A stretch of DNA of 12,587 nt from Ichthyophonus hoferi (GCA_002751075.1 NAOQ01000137.1:5456-18042); one strand, 5' to 3'; counted from the stretch's first letter, positions 1 to 8,214 are shown. Made by a program: numbers and translations. Notes: generated from the letters alone by a model not told the origin.

Positions 1-67
1 AATAGTAATAGTAATAGTAATAGTAATAGGAATAATAATAATAATAATAATAGTAATAATAATAGTT
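1..67. repeat. AAT/AGT trinucleotide microsatellite
   Basis: AATAGT units grade into pure AAT units in the partial intron left of PDK1 exon 14. Confidence 0.9.
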
Positions 68-78
68 ATAAAACCTAC

Positions 79-163
79 CATCACCGCCCGCATTCTCGCG
101 TGACGTCAGTGGTTCCGCGTTCTTATTGGTGGGCGGGAGGTATGGTCTTAGCTCGGGGGGTTC
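79..163 (-). CDS. PDPK1: PDK1 exon 14 (linker towards the PH domain)
   Basis: Residues 357-384 plus one base. It starts EPPELRPYLPPTNKNAEPLT, aligning with human TPPKLTAYLPAMSEDD just after the kinase domain. Acceptor GGTTGTAG, donor GTAGGT at 78-73, phase 1. The next exon must lie beyond position 1. Confidence 0.92.
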
Positions 164-3100
164 CTACAACCAATCAAAACAGATTTAGTAGGACCAATAC
201 TGACCTTCTAGTATAAGATGTATACTTATTAAAATATGTATTGTATAACCTATCTATCACATGTACGCAGGCATTTATATATGATAAGATGATAGTAAGT
301 AAAGTCTCACTAGTATGATAATACAATCATAACATCATATTAAATAATATAATACTATAATAATATAGCAAGATAACAACACATGTCAGGCCAGAGAAGA
401 CTTATATACCGACGTTAGTACAGTATCCCAATCTATTCCTTCAAAGAAGGAGTGGGCTTTCAATGCATCATACCCTCCCATGTCAATGTGCCCCAATCGT
501 TTCTCGGGTTCGATTACCTAAAATAGAGTGAGAACATGGGATATGATTGGTTAAAAATATAGGTATGTAGAAAGGTAAATGGGTCTGTGAAAGAAGGGGA
601 ATAGGTGTGATAGATGATTGGTTGTAATGGATACCATGACAACCATTGCGGGGTGAGTGGGGAGGAAGGGAGTATCATGTGACTAATATAGAATAAGAAT
701 AACAATCATAATAAAACAGAACAAACAATACCAAAAATAAGCTGTTTGGTTGGTAGCATGTCAGGTTGCATATGTGTGCAAATTCTCACAAAGACATTAT
801 GTAAGGCGGACAAAGCAAATGGTAGAGATGAAATAGATGAAAATATGAAAACAATGAGGTGAAAGACATCAGATGAAAATATGGTATGAGAGGATATAAT
901 ATGATTGGACACATTAGGATATAAAATAGGAATAAGAAGGAGAAACCAATAGAAAACAGAAATCAATACAAGAAACAACAACACGAAAGCCATACCCAGG
1001 GGATCTAGTATATAAAATACTCAATGATAAAGTGGGACTAAATATACCCACCAATAGCTTCTTGATAAGATCCTGGGCAATCTCTGGAAATCCTTCAGGA
1101 AACTCTAACTCACCCTGTCCACTAATCATATAAGTCCCATGGCCAGGTACAACCAATCAAACAACATACGCTAAAAAATAAATAATACATAGTTACATGC
1201 CTATGTATACAATAACAGATAATTGTCTATATATATATGTGTGTGTGTGTATACAGTAAAGTATACATATAGTGTATTACTATATACCTTTATATGTATG
1301 GCTTCCTAAGTCTATCACATAGCTAACTACAGCTATTATAATAATAATACAATTTACTAAAGGAAATATAAATCTAATATAATGACTCATTGTACTGTGA
1401 GGAGATTGGGAGACACGGAGATGGATGACGTAATGCTGGGTGCATATGAACCATTGCCCACCTTCATGACCTTCTGCATTGTTTGAAATTCATTGTTACC
1501 CTTGAATGGCGGCTTGCCAGCAATCAACTGTGGGTATAGCATAGATATATGTAACTAAATAAACCCAATTACCATAATGCACATAAATACTACCACCCCT
1601 CTCTCACCACTATTAAAATTAACATAAGATCATGATTGGTGGACTTGGTCAGCAAGTCATGCTTTAAGACAAGGGTCAGAGGAACACCAATAGGAACGAG
1701 GCATGTAGGTTTAAAGGGCCAATCAGAATAATCAACTAATGTCTTACATCACTAATATGTAGCATAGACAATAAAAAGTAATAAATCAATCATTTGATAA
1801 ATCACTAATGAGCGAATCAGTATAATTAGACACAGGACTCTAACACTTTATAACACACAAGATAGGATATGCACATATCAATATATCCAGTATATATATA
1901 CATATATTTAATGCATTTTAAACACGTCTTACTAATATATCTAGACCAATAGAAACAGTAGTATAAACTATGATAAACAAAAGGAGTAATGTTAAAATGG
2001 TTACCTGATAGACTATACAGCCAAGCGCCCATAGGTCCGAACTGTAATAGAGAGAATACACAGTATCTAAATGAGTGAAAGTGATTTATACACCATTAAT
2101 TATATTCTTAACTAAAATCGTAGTTGGGTATGTGTACATATGCAGGCATGTATATATGCATATATATATATATGCAGAGTTAAAAATGCATTTGAAATCT
2201 TAAAACGTATACATACATATATATCTATAAAGACATAACAATAAAATGCCCAATTAGGATATCTCTTTAAAAACAATGACGACATCATATATACATAATA
2301 CAGAATGAACAAGCTAGAGAAAGTCAGAACCAACATGTAGATAACAAATATAATATAACGTAGCATAGTATAATATAATATAATATAATATAATATAACA
2401 TAGTATAATATAACATAATATAATATAATATAATACAATATAACATAATATAACATAATATAATATAATATAATGTAGTATCATATAACAAACCACGTCA
2501 TACTAGAGCATAACATACTACTATAACATACTATAACATACTATTATTTATTACCTGGTACTAATCGTTTTCTCGGTTAGTAGTTCAGGAGACACATATT
2601 CAGCAGTACCTACAAAAGAGCTAGCCCTTCCCTCTGTGATGGTTGGCTGTCAATCAGGTGATTATAACAGCATATTGAAATCACTGGTCAGGGATGTTGT
2701 ACTGCATTGTGCTTTTGCACCTATATATGGTTAATCTTGCGTGTATGTACTAATTAAAAATGGTGATTTAAATACTCTCTTCCATAAACCATGAAATATT
2801 ATAGGAACCAACCTATAGTAATTCACATATACACACGTGCATATATATATATACATACACACATACACACATACACACATACTAGGGTATATTATTATAG
2901 TCAATCTAAGAAACAATAGTCCTATAGTGTAATTTCCCACCTTAAATACTATATACATACATCTAAAAAGAACTTTATACATAGTTTAAAATTTTAAAAA
3001 CTTCGAATCTAACCAACCATCCTTATTATTGACGTACCATCGCTTTCACTCTCTCCGCCTACGTCACTGCTATTACTTTCCTCAGTAGATAATATCTTAG

Positions 3101-6100
3101 CTGATCCAAAGTCAGTGACCTTCAAGTGCATGTCACGTGACATTAAGATATTTTCGGGCTTAAGATCTCTGTTGAAAGAAAGAAAGATAGATAGGTGTAG
3201 TATAGGTATAGGTATAGATATATGTATATGTATAGGTATAGCTATAAGTATATGTATATGTATAGGTTAGTGGATAGGTTTAAACCTTGTATATACCAAT
3301 GATTAGGTGATTTTAAAAATAGATATGCATGTTCATGTATGTATGCATAGATATATTGGGATAAGCACAATGATTATTAATATCTAAATATCTGCCTCTA
3401 TGATAGTATGCTATACTATGTTATGTTCTATTACAAGCATAGACATACGACTATATACATATACTCCTATATATGAGGGTTAGAACCTATCAAATTAGCG
3501 TTTCAAAGCATAGTTTACCCTGTTTTTAGTTATTATATTATCTGTATATTTATTATTTGAACAGGGAAAGATTGAGAATAAATTGGGTAGAAAGTAAATA
3601 TAAAATATTGATATAGAGGATATTTAAATACGAAAAGATTGGCAGAGAAAATAGAAATAGACCAATCACATGCCTGTGTATAATTCCTTTATTGTGCATG
3701 TACTGAATGGCTAAGACAAGCTCGGCGCCATACCATTGGGCACACATAATATCAAACGATCCCAGCTGAAGGGCCAATAATAGGTCAGATTTAATTTTTA
3801 TATTTATTATATCACGCTTTGTACAACGAGGTTAATTTAATCTATACTGATACTGATATATTGTAGTAATAGTAATAAATATTAATAAAAACTAGTAGGA
3901 ATAGTAATGGTAATTGTAAGAGTAAGAATGATGAGCAATAGAAATAGAATTAATAATAATAATAATAATAACAAAAATAATAATAGTAATATTAATAGTA
4001 ACAGTAATAGTAATTATTATTATCACAACACATACATTATCTCATACACTATTATATACCATAATACCATACCATCCCCTAATATATATTTTGTGCGTAT
4101 ATATATTATATAATTATTAAATAAAAGAGAAGAAAAGAACACTGGAAGGATAAATTAGGAATAAGAAGAAGGAGAGAAAGAGGATTGATTATGTAAAAAG
4201 AAAAGAGAAAACATAAAGGTTATGTTCGTTGCCGTATCATGAAAAAAAAAAAATATATATTGATATTTTTTATTAATGTAATAGATAATATAAAGACACA
4301 ATATGCTATAATATAAAGAATATTCAATATATATATACATATTGAATTAAATGGTGGCTGTCAAAGTAATGGGCTTGTATATTAAATGTGTATAATAGTA
4401 TAATAATGTATAGTATAGTATGATACAGTTCTTGCTACATACATTAAACCCACCCACAACCTTTTACCATACCATATTAACCTACCTTTCTGATATAATG
4501 TAAAAGCTCTCCGTTTTCAGCGTAACTTAATATAAAATCTTCATTCAATTGTCAAGGAAAAATAATTCAGCTGACATGCAGCCAGTAACAGAACATACCA
4601 ATTCAAGCATGGAGCAAACCAATAAAAACAAATATAGCTCTAATTACGTGTATAATAGGAGAGAAAAGGAAAGATTATTTTCACAGTATTGCATATGCCC
4701 AATACCATTAGGAGACAAACCATATATAGTAATAGGACCTCCTTGGATGAATATTAGTGAAAAAATAAACTATGTTAAATGCTGCTAAGTCAGGATATCT
4801 TTCTCTCTCTCTCCTTTTCTTTCAATCTATTCCTTTCCTATCATCTATTATTTTATATTATATGATGATAAATTATATTATATTATATCATATTATATTA
4901 CATTACATTATATCATATTACCCAATTAACTCGCACCATTAAATATGATACACAGCTTTTGTGGGTCTTGGAAAGTGTAGTACAACTTAACGAAGCAAGG
5001 GCTATCATGTAATGCATTAAAGACCAGTTTCTCTTGATTGACATACTATGAGGGAGTAAAAAAACGACAGTACGTTAGTAATGTGGATAGGGTAGCTCTT
5101 CTATAAATAGGAGATGATAAGTGCAAGGTTGGGTGCAATAATATAGTACCCTAGGGAAGGAGAAAATAATATGCCTGTATGTATATGTATATGTATATGT
5201 GTATATGTATGTGTATATGTGTGTGCATATTATATTGTATTGGATGCTATATGCATATATACATCATACCATATTATATTACGTTATGACATCATATAAA
5301 TACATAATTGCATGTCATAGACCATATGATATAATACTCTATAATACTATACTATACTACAAAACACTGTAGTATCATATGCTCTCATATAACCTCACTA
5401 AGCCGTATCCACCCATATAATCTAATGCATATCATACCATAAACTGAGCAAAGAGACTATAAAACAACCCAGAAAGAAAATACATAGGGCACACATTTAC
5501 AATAGAATAATAATATCATACCTTCATTTTCTTTTCCCTGCAAATGTGGAGCTTGTCCAAGATTTTTATGGCATAGATTTTATCGGTAGCTTTTTCTCGG
5601 GCCAATCGGACCTGTGGAGTCAATAGCATTAGAGAATATAATTGGATACTATAAAAATTAACTGAAAGGTATGGTAGGTATAGAATATTAAAAGTTCTTA
5701 TTATATTTTAATTAGGTGATAGTATGATAGTATGTATGGTAGTATGTATGTTTTCAAATACTTGGGAATGTAGCCAATCATATGGTTTGATATAGGTCTG
5801 TATGATCATAAATGCATACAACAATAAGTACATACACTAATCAAATCACAGATAGCACCAGAAGGATCGAGACAAGAACACAACCACTGGTATGTAATAT
5901 TAAAAATAAATAGTTAACAAATACACTGCTTTAATAAATGAAAAATATGAATAGATGAATAGGAAGCGAAATACATAATCGATTGAATGTTTGTGTGTGA
6001 TATATATACAGGAGTGCGCCTGATTGATCATGATGTGGGCTAGGGAGAAGAGGATAAGAAAACATAATGTATAAGGCTAAATATGGTATATAAAGAGTGT

Positions 6101-7190
6101 ATATGGTTGGTATACTATATAAGCACAAAGATGGTCCCTGGTGCAAAAATTTAACGGATGATATTGTATGGATAATAATATTAAAGGGGTAGTATGATTG
6201 GTTTTATTATAAATGAATAAATAATTGATGACAACTAGTATATGATATTAAATTATTAAATAAGCAATATCATTGGCTGTAATAAAAAAATAATGAAGGA
6301 TATTGAATTGACAACTATACTCAAAGGGTAATATGATTGGCTGTGCTATAAATAGTAACTGTCTAGATGGCCAATCCATCGTACTGTTGCATAGGAGCCT
6401 TCTCCTAGTACGTCCAGAAATTCAAAATCATCAGGCTGCATCTTCTTAACAACCGGCCCGGGTGAAACAGGTGTCTGTATTTTCATTGGTTAAAACTGTA
6501 CCCTCTACCTTGGCTGTCATTGGCTCAATGTAGATGAATTGATTGCGACATATATACCAACAATAATAATAATAATAACAGTAATGATAATAATGATAAT
6601 GACAGTGTAATAGTATGTATGTATGCATATGTGAATATATATATATATATATACTACATCTACATCTATATAGATAATCCAATCATAACCATATCAACCC
6701 ACCGTCCCATTGGGTAGCACTCCTCCGCTGAGTTGACGATCGAAAGCCAGTGCCTTGGCCTCAGACAGGATAATTTTAGGGATTGCTATACCTAGAATTA
6801 GTGGGGTAGTAAATATATATATATATATTATCGTACTATCTTACTATCATTCATACCTATTACCATACATACATACATACATACATACATGCATACATAC
6901 ATATATAGATATATACATACATACATACATATATAGATATATACATACATGCATACATACATACATACATACAAACATACATACATACATACATACATAC
7001 ATACATACAATTATACATACATATATATAGATACATACATACATACAAACATACATACATACAATTATACATATATATATAATTATACATACATACATCA
7101 AGAACTACTATTACCTGTCGAAAAGGCCATATTTAAAGCACTTTTCTTCTCTGCCATGACGAATTTGTCAGGTGCAAAAGAGGAATACAT
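79..7190 (-). CDS. PDPK1: 3-phosphoinositide-dependent protein kinase 1 (PDK1), 14 exons, 3' part outside the window
   Basis: This AGC Ser/Thr kinase phosphorylates the activation loop of other AGC kinases. Minus-strand exons in reading order: 7190-7115, 6791-6703, 6474-6385, 5611-5522, 5045-4952, 4538-4486, 3765-3674, 3168-3038, 2633-2555, 2041-2005, 1527-1462, 1114-1052, 517-410, 163-79. All 13 junctions keep phase and give 384 residues. Seen motifs: Gly-loop GEGSYAT (79-85), AIK lysine K101, alpha-C glutamate E120, HRDLKPEN (194-201), DFG (214-216), SFVGTAEYVSPE (244-255), SDLWALG (266-272), EKRLG (325-329). SFVGTAEYVSPELL together with the PIF-pocket region identifies PDK1 rather than Akt or PKA. 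All introns end in AG; one donor is GC, the rest GT. The start is uncertain: Met at 7190 or at 7157 (11 residues shorter). The PH domain must lie beyond the left edge. No break is visible in the gene. Confidence 0.95.
410..517 (-). CDS. PDPK1: PDK1 exon 13 (end of kinase domain)
   Basis: Residues 321-356, phase 0 to 0. EKRLG (R327 is the kinase subdomain XI arginine) is followed by GGYDALKAHSFFEGIDW. Acceptor TATTTTAG, donor GTATAT. The kinase domain ends near F345. Confidence 0.95.
1052..1114 (-). CDS. PDPK1: PDK1 exon 12 (alpha-H)
   Basis: Residues 300-320, phase 0 to 0. It starts GELEFPEGFPEIAQDLIKKL. Acceptor GGACAG, donor GTGGGT. The FPEGFP run resembles fungal family members and aligns with human LEYDFPEKFFPKARDLVEKL. 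Confidence 0.94.
1227..1252. repeat. AT/TG dinucleotide microsatellite
   Basis: An AT run passes into a TG run inside PDK1 intron 11 (1115-1461). Confidence 0.85.
1462..1527 (-). CDS. PDPK1: PDK1 exon 11 (alpha-G region)
   Basis: Residues 278-299, phase 0 to 0. It starts LIAGKPPFKGNNEFQTMQKV and ends MK, matching human LVAGLPPFRAGNEYLIFQKIIK in length. Acceptor CCCACAG, donor GTGGGC. Confidence 0.95.
2005..2041 (-). CDS. PDPK1: PDK1 exon 10 (37-nt exon, alpha-F)
   Basis: The T completes S265, then SDLWALGCIVYQ (266-277) with the invariant alpha-F aspartate D267. Acceptor CTATTACAG, donor GTAACC. It is the smallest exon found in this gene and was supported by exact phase fit and near identity with SSDLWALGCIIYQ of human PDK1. 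Confidence 0.95.
2346..2488. repeat. AATAT-type pentanucleotide microsatellite
   Basis: About 140 bp of TATAA-type five-base units with variants TAACATAA and TAGTA, in PDK1 intron 9 (2042-2554). The open frames across it are artefacts of the repeat. Confidence 0.9.
2512..2546. repeat. Decanucleotide tandem repeat CATACTATAA
   Basis: About three copies of a 10-bp unit directly beside the donor of PDK1 exon 9, a different unit from the neighbouring pentamer array. Confidence 0.8.
2555..2633 (-). CDS. PDPK1: PDK1 exon 9 (activation loop and P+1 loop)
   Basis: Residues 240-264 with split codons at both ends. It reads GRASSFVGTAEYVSPELLTE then KTIST. S244 aligns with human S241, the trans-autophosphorylation site needed for activity. 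S253-P254-E255 is the APE-equivalent motif. Acceptor ATCACAG, donor GTAATA. Confidence 0.96.
2838..2882. repeat. AT and CACACATA microsatellite
   Basis: An AT run followed by three copies of an eight-base CA-rich unit, in PDK1 intron 8 (2634-3037). Confidence 0.8.
3038..3168 (-). CDS. PDPK1: PDK1 exon 8 (catalytic loop, DFG, acidic insert)
   Basis: The longest exon seen, 131 nt. It carries D196 (catalytic base), K198, N201 and D214-F215-G216, then a Ser/Glu/Asp-rich insert (222-239) before the T-loop. Acceptor TTTCAACAG, donor GTACGT, ending phase 1 within Glu 239. Confidence 0.96.
3192..3266. repeat. TATAGG/TATATG hexanucleotide microsatellite
   Basis: Imperfect six-base units starting about 25 bp downstream (in gene sense) of the GC donor intron's acceptor, within PDK1 intron 7 (3169-3673). 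Confidence 0.85.
3674..3765 (-). CDS. PDPK1: PDK1 exon 7 (alpha-D to HRD histidine), GC donor
   Basis: Residues 165-194 plus AG of codon 195. It starts LGSFDIMCAQWYGAELVLAI and ends in GIIH. Only a donor at GCATGT lets AG join the A of exon 8 to make the HRD arginine. The nearby GT (GTGATT, 4 nt further) would insert extra residues and lose the frame. I read this as a GC-AG intron. Confidence 0.93.
3947..4024. repeat. AAT/AGT trinucleotide microsatellite
   Basis: About 75 bp of AAT units with AGT variants in PDK1 intron 6 (3766-4485). It explains the Asn/Ser-rich open frame on the plus strand. Confidence 0.9.
4486..4538 (-). CDS. PDPK1: PDK1 exon 6 (hinge)
   Basis: A 53-nt exon. Two bases complete Y147, then FILSYAENGELLHYIRK (148-164), equivalent to human FGLSYAKNGELLKYIRK. 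L150 is the gatekeeper and S151-A153 the hinge. The acceptor GAATGAAG has a poor pyrimidine tract but is the only AG that keeps the frame. Donor GTAGGT. Confidence 0.92.
4850..4925. repeat. TATAT/TACAT pentanucleotide microsatellite
   Basis: Imperfect five-base units in PDK1 intron 5 (4539-4951), ending close to the donor of exon 5. Confidence 0.8.
4952..5045 (-). CDS. PDPK1: PDK1 exon 5 (alpha-C helix to beta-4/5)
   Basis: Residues 116-146 plus one base, acceptor CTCATAG after a T-rich tract, donor GTATCA. E120 is the alpha-C glutamate that pairs with K101. K121 replaces human R131 in the phosphate pocket, and T139, Q141 and L146 match human T148, Q150 and L155. The stretch FVKLYYTFQD is typical of the family. 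There is one residue more than in human before the Pro-x-Phe. Confidence 0.93.
5176..5226. repeat. TATATG hexanucleotide microsatellite
   Basis: GTATAT and GTGTAT units in PDK1 intron 4 (5046-5521). Confidence 0.85.
5522..5611 (-). CDS. PDPK1: PDK1 exon 4 (beta-3 lysine and PIF pocket)
   Basis: Residues 86-115, phase 0 to 0, acceptor CCACAG, donor GTATGA. It reads VRLAREKATDKIYAIKILDK and continues. K101 is the ATP-anchoring beta-3 lysine. K105, I108, C109 and M114 correspond to human PIF-pocket positions K115, I118, I119 and V124. Confidence 0.95.
6188..6360. repeat. Diverged tandem repeat, three copies of a 64-75 bp unit
   Basis: Copies begin near 6188, 6263 and 6328 in PDK1 intron 3 (5612-6384). 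Each opens with a form of TATGATTGG followed by YTGT or TTTT and an A/T-rich run. The first two also share TGACAACTA (6229-6237 and 6309-6317). A looser relative, GATGATTGGTTGTAATGG then ATGACAACC, lies at 613-644 in another intron. Confidence 0.55.
6385..6474 (-). CDS. PDPK1: PDK1 exon 3 (kinase N-lobe start, glycine-rich loop)
   Basis: Residues 56-85, phase 0 to phase 0, acceptor ATACAG, donor GTACGA. It carries KKMQPDDFEFLDVLGEGSYA, which aligns with human KKRPEDFKFGKILGEGSFST. The two lysines K65/K66 sit where human K76/K77 begin the phosphate pocket that binds the substrate's phosphorylated hydrophobic motif. The glycine loop is G79-x-G81, completed by V86 in the next exon. Confidence 0.95.
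6561..6653. repeat. AAT/GATAAT and TATG/AT microsatellites
   Basis: Short AAT, GATAAT, TATG and AT runs in a row in PDK1 intron 2 (6475-6702). Confidence 0.75.
6703..6791 (-). CDS. PDPK1: PDK1 exon 2 (N-terminal region)
   Basis: Begins after TTCTAG and completes a Gly codon with exon 1, then reads IAIPKIILSEAKALAFDRQL and on to LPNGT (residues 27-55). It ends phase 0 at donor GTGGGT, a donor form used again by exon 12. There is no domain match; it lies before the kinase core. The support is the open frame, both splice sites, phase agreement on each side and a higher GC content than the flanking introns. Confidence 0.8.
6861..7099. repeat. TACA tetranucleotide microsatellite
   Basis: About 240 bp of TACA units broken by ATATATAGAT and AATTATA interruptions. 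It makes up most of PDK1 intron 1 (6792-7114). Several open frames of both strands across it (Tyr/Ile/His/Thr or Met/Tyr/Val/Cys repeats) are not genes. Confidence 0.95.
7115..7190 (-). CDS. PDPK1: PDK1 exon 1 (N-terminal, start codon)
   Basis: Residues 1-25 plus the first base of codon 26; ends phase 1 with donor GTAATA. It reads MYSSFAPDKFVMAEKKS and on to AFST. Two in-frame Met codons compete. The one at 7190 has A at -3 and lies just after a possible acceptor, TTTTAG at 7197-7192. The one at 7157 has G at both -3 and +4. The frame stays open upstream for about 50 codons, so the stop pattern does not decide the start. N-termini of PDK1 proteins are poorly conserved, so homology does not help either. 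Confidence 0.75.
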
Positions 7191-7273
7191 ACTAAAATTA
7201 CCCACCATCAGTATATATATGCATATATGCATAAGGAGTGCATGAAGGAGCATATAAGGAAGCTTCAGTATTT

Positions 7274-7283
7274 CGCTTCCGGT
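7274..7283 (-). promoter_or_regulatory. ETS-like site upstream of PDK1
   Basis: The minus strand reads ACCGGAAGCG, a good match to the ETS-family core CCGGAAG, 84-93 nt upstream of the Met codon at 7190. In animals such sites are common in promoters of housekeeping genes. Whether this organism has ETS factors is unknown, so a chance match is possible. Confidence 0.3.
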
Positions 7284-7669
7284 TTATGTAAGCATGTGCT
7301 TGTGTATACGTCTTTTTAGTAAGAGAAATTGTAAATCAGGTTGATATTTTTTAATCCTAAAGCTAACGAACAATAAAGATTAAAGTATAATACTTTTTTC
7401 GTTTCAAAACTCAAATGATCGGCCATCATATAAATTTACATAATCTTCTGTAGTTTATATATTAACACAGAACTCACGAATACATGTATACGTAAGCATA
7501 CAATAATATGTATAAATAGGCATCCAAAGACACATATACACGCATATATATATATACCTGCTCCCGTAAGTACGCCTAGCTTATATTAAAAACCTAGCAA
7601 AGCTATGTTGTTTTCCAAGTAGATAAGAGTCATAAGACAGCAATAGGTTGGCGTAAACCAAAACTATAC

Positions 7670-7800
7670 ACTTACAAATTCTTTCAACGGTGTGGCCGGA
7701 ACACAACAGTCTCAATACTATGGAGTTGGGTACGAATACGAAACATCACATTCACTTGTGATGATTGGGAGACAGCCAATATAGACACACCGAGGTTATT
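7670..7800 (-). other. Possible PDK1 5' leader exon or promoter-proximal patch
   Basis: The patch is richer in GC than its surroundings and on the minus strand ends in the donor TTT|GTAAGT (7675-7670). If it is spliced to the TTTTAG at 7197-7192 it would place a leader one base before the Met at 7190. The frame that would join has a TGA at its end, so it would be non-coding. It contains ATTGG (7764-7768) and CCAAT (7776-7780) in opposite orientations. No start of transcription can be seen. Confidence 0.25.
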
Positions 7801-7805
7801 AATAA

Positions 7806-7950
7806 TGTATGTATATGTATATATATATGTAAAGCATATATATACGTATATTAATATGTATATGTTTATGTTTATGTATATGTATATGTATATATATATG
7901 TGTACGTATATGTGTATGTATATGTGTATGTATATGTGTATATGTGTATC

Positions 7951-7984
<34 letters not shown>

Positions 7985-7985
7985 A
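7806..7985. repeat. TATATG and TG microsatellite
   Basis: About 180 bp of TATATG, TATATGTG and TG units in the PDK1 5' flank. It explains the repetitive open frames on both strands here. Confidence 0.92.
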
Positions 7986-8052
7986 CTATAGTGAGGTGTA
8001 CTAACACAATCTTAAACTACATTCTATTATTTAAGATAAAAGACAGATAGTG

Positions 8053-8073
8053 CGATTGTGTTCAATACAATCG
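8053..8073. repeat. 7-bp inverted repeat
   Basis: CGATTGT (8053-8059) and ACAATCG (8067-8073) are separated by 7 bp, just before the GATTA array. Confidence 0.6.
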
Positions 8074-8122
8074 TAACTTTCATGCGATCACCTCTCTTTT
8101 ACTGATTAGTAGAGTAATCATA

Positions 8123-8177
8123 GATTAATATGAGATTACTATGCGATTAATGTATGATTAATGTGGGATTAATACGA
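8123..8177. repeat. 11-bp tandem array with GATTA core, five copies
   Basis: GATTA recurs at 8123, 8134, 8145, 8156 and 8167, exactly 11 bp apart, in units such as GATTAATGTAT and GATTAATGTGG. Further GATTA cores lie at 8104, 8115 (complement) and 8210. GATTA/TAATC is the core of K50 homeodomain sites (Bicoid/Otx type), but a plain minisatellite is as likely. Confidence 0.7.
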
Positions 8178-8214
8178 TCAAAGCCGATCTATCTATTTTT
8201 TTTTTTTTTGATTA

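Noticed and set aside
101-108. Perfect CRE palindrome TGACGTCA
   Set aside because: It lies within PDK1 exon 14, codes for L-T-S and needs no regulatory explanation.
2112-2496. Tyr/Ile/Leu-rich open frames on the minus strand
   Set aside because: They come from the pentanucleotide array in intron 9 of PDK1.
3133-3140. E-box-like palindrome TCACGTGA
   Set aside because: It falls in coding exon 8 just after the catalytic loop; chance is enough.
4549-4788. 79-codon open frame on the plus strand inside PDK1 intron 5
   Set aside because: At this base composition several open frames of this length are expected by chance in the window. It begins with TTG (the first ATG is 27 bases in), has no domain I recognise and lies antisense within an intron.
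6505-6540. Possible extra PDK1 exon reading FIYIEPMTAK before a GTAGAG donor
   Set aside because: There is no AG acceptor close upstream, and exons 2 and 3 already join in phase 0 without it.
7188-7200. Trans-spliced leader acceptor directly before the PDK1 start
   Set aside because: The AG one base before ATG would allow it, but there is no spliced-leader gene or other evidence in the window, and a normal leader intron explains it as well.
6755-7245. Several open frames of both strands with Ile-His-Thr-Tyr or Tyr-Val-Cys-Met repeats
   Set aside because: They are translations of the TACA microsatellite, which lacks stops in several frames.
7684-8050. Open frames across the TATATG/TG array on both strands
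   Set aside because: Mostly repeat-derived. The non-repetitive end at 7684-7800 is protein-like in three frames on the two strands, so no frame can be preferred.
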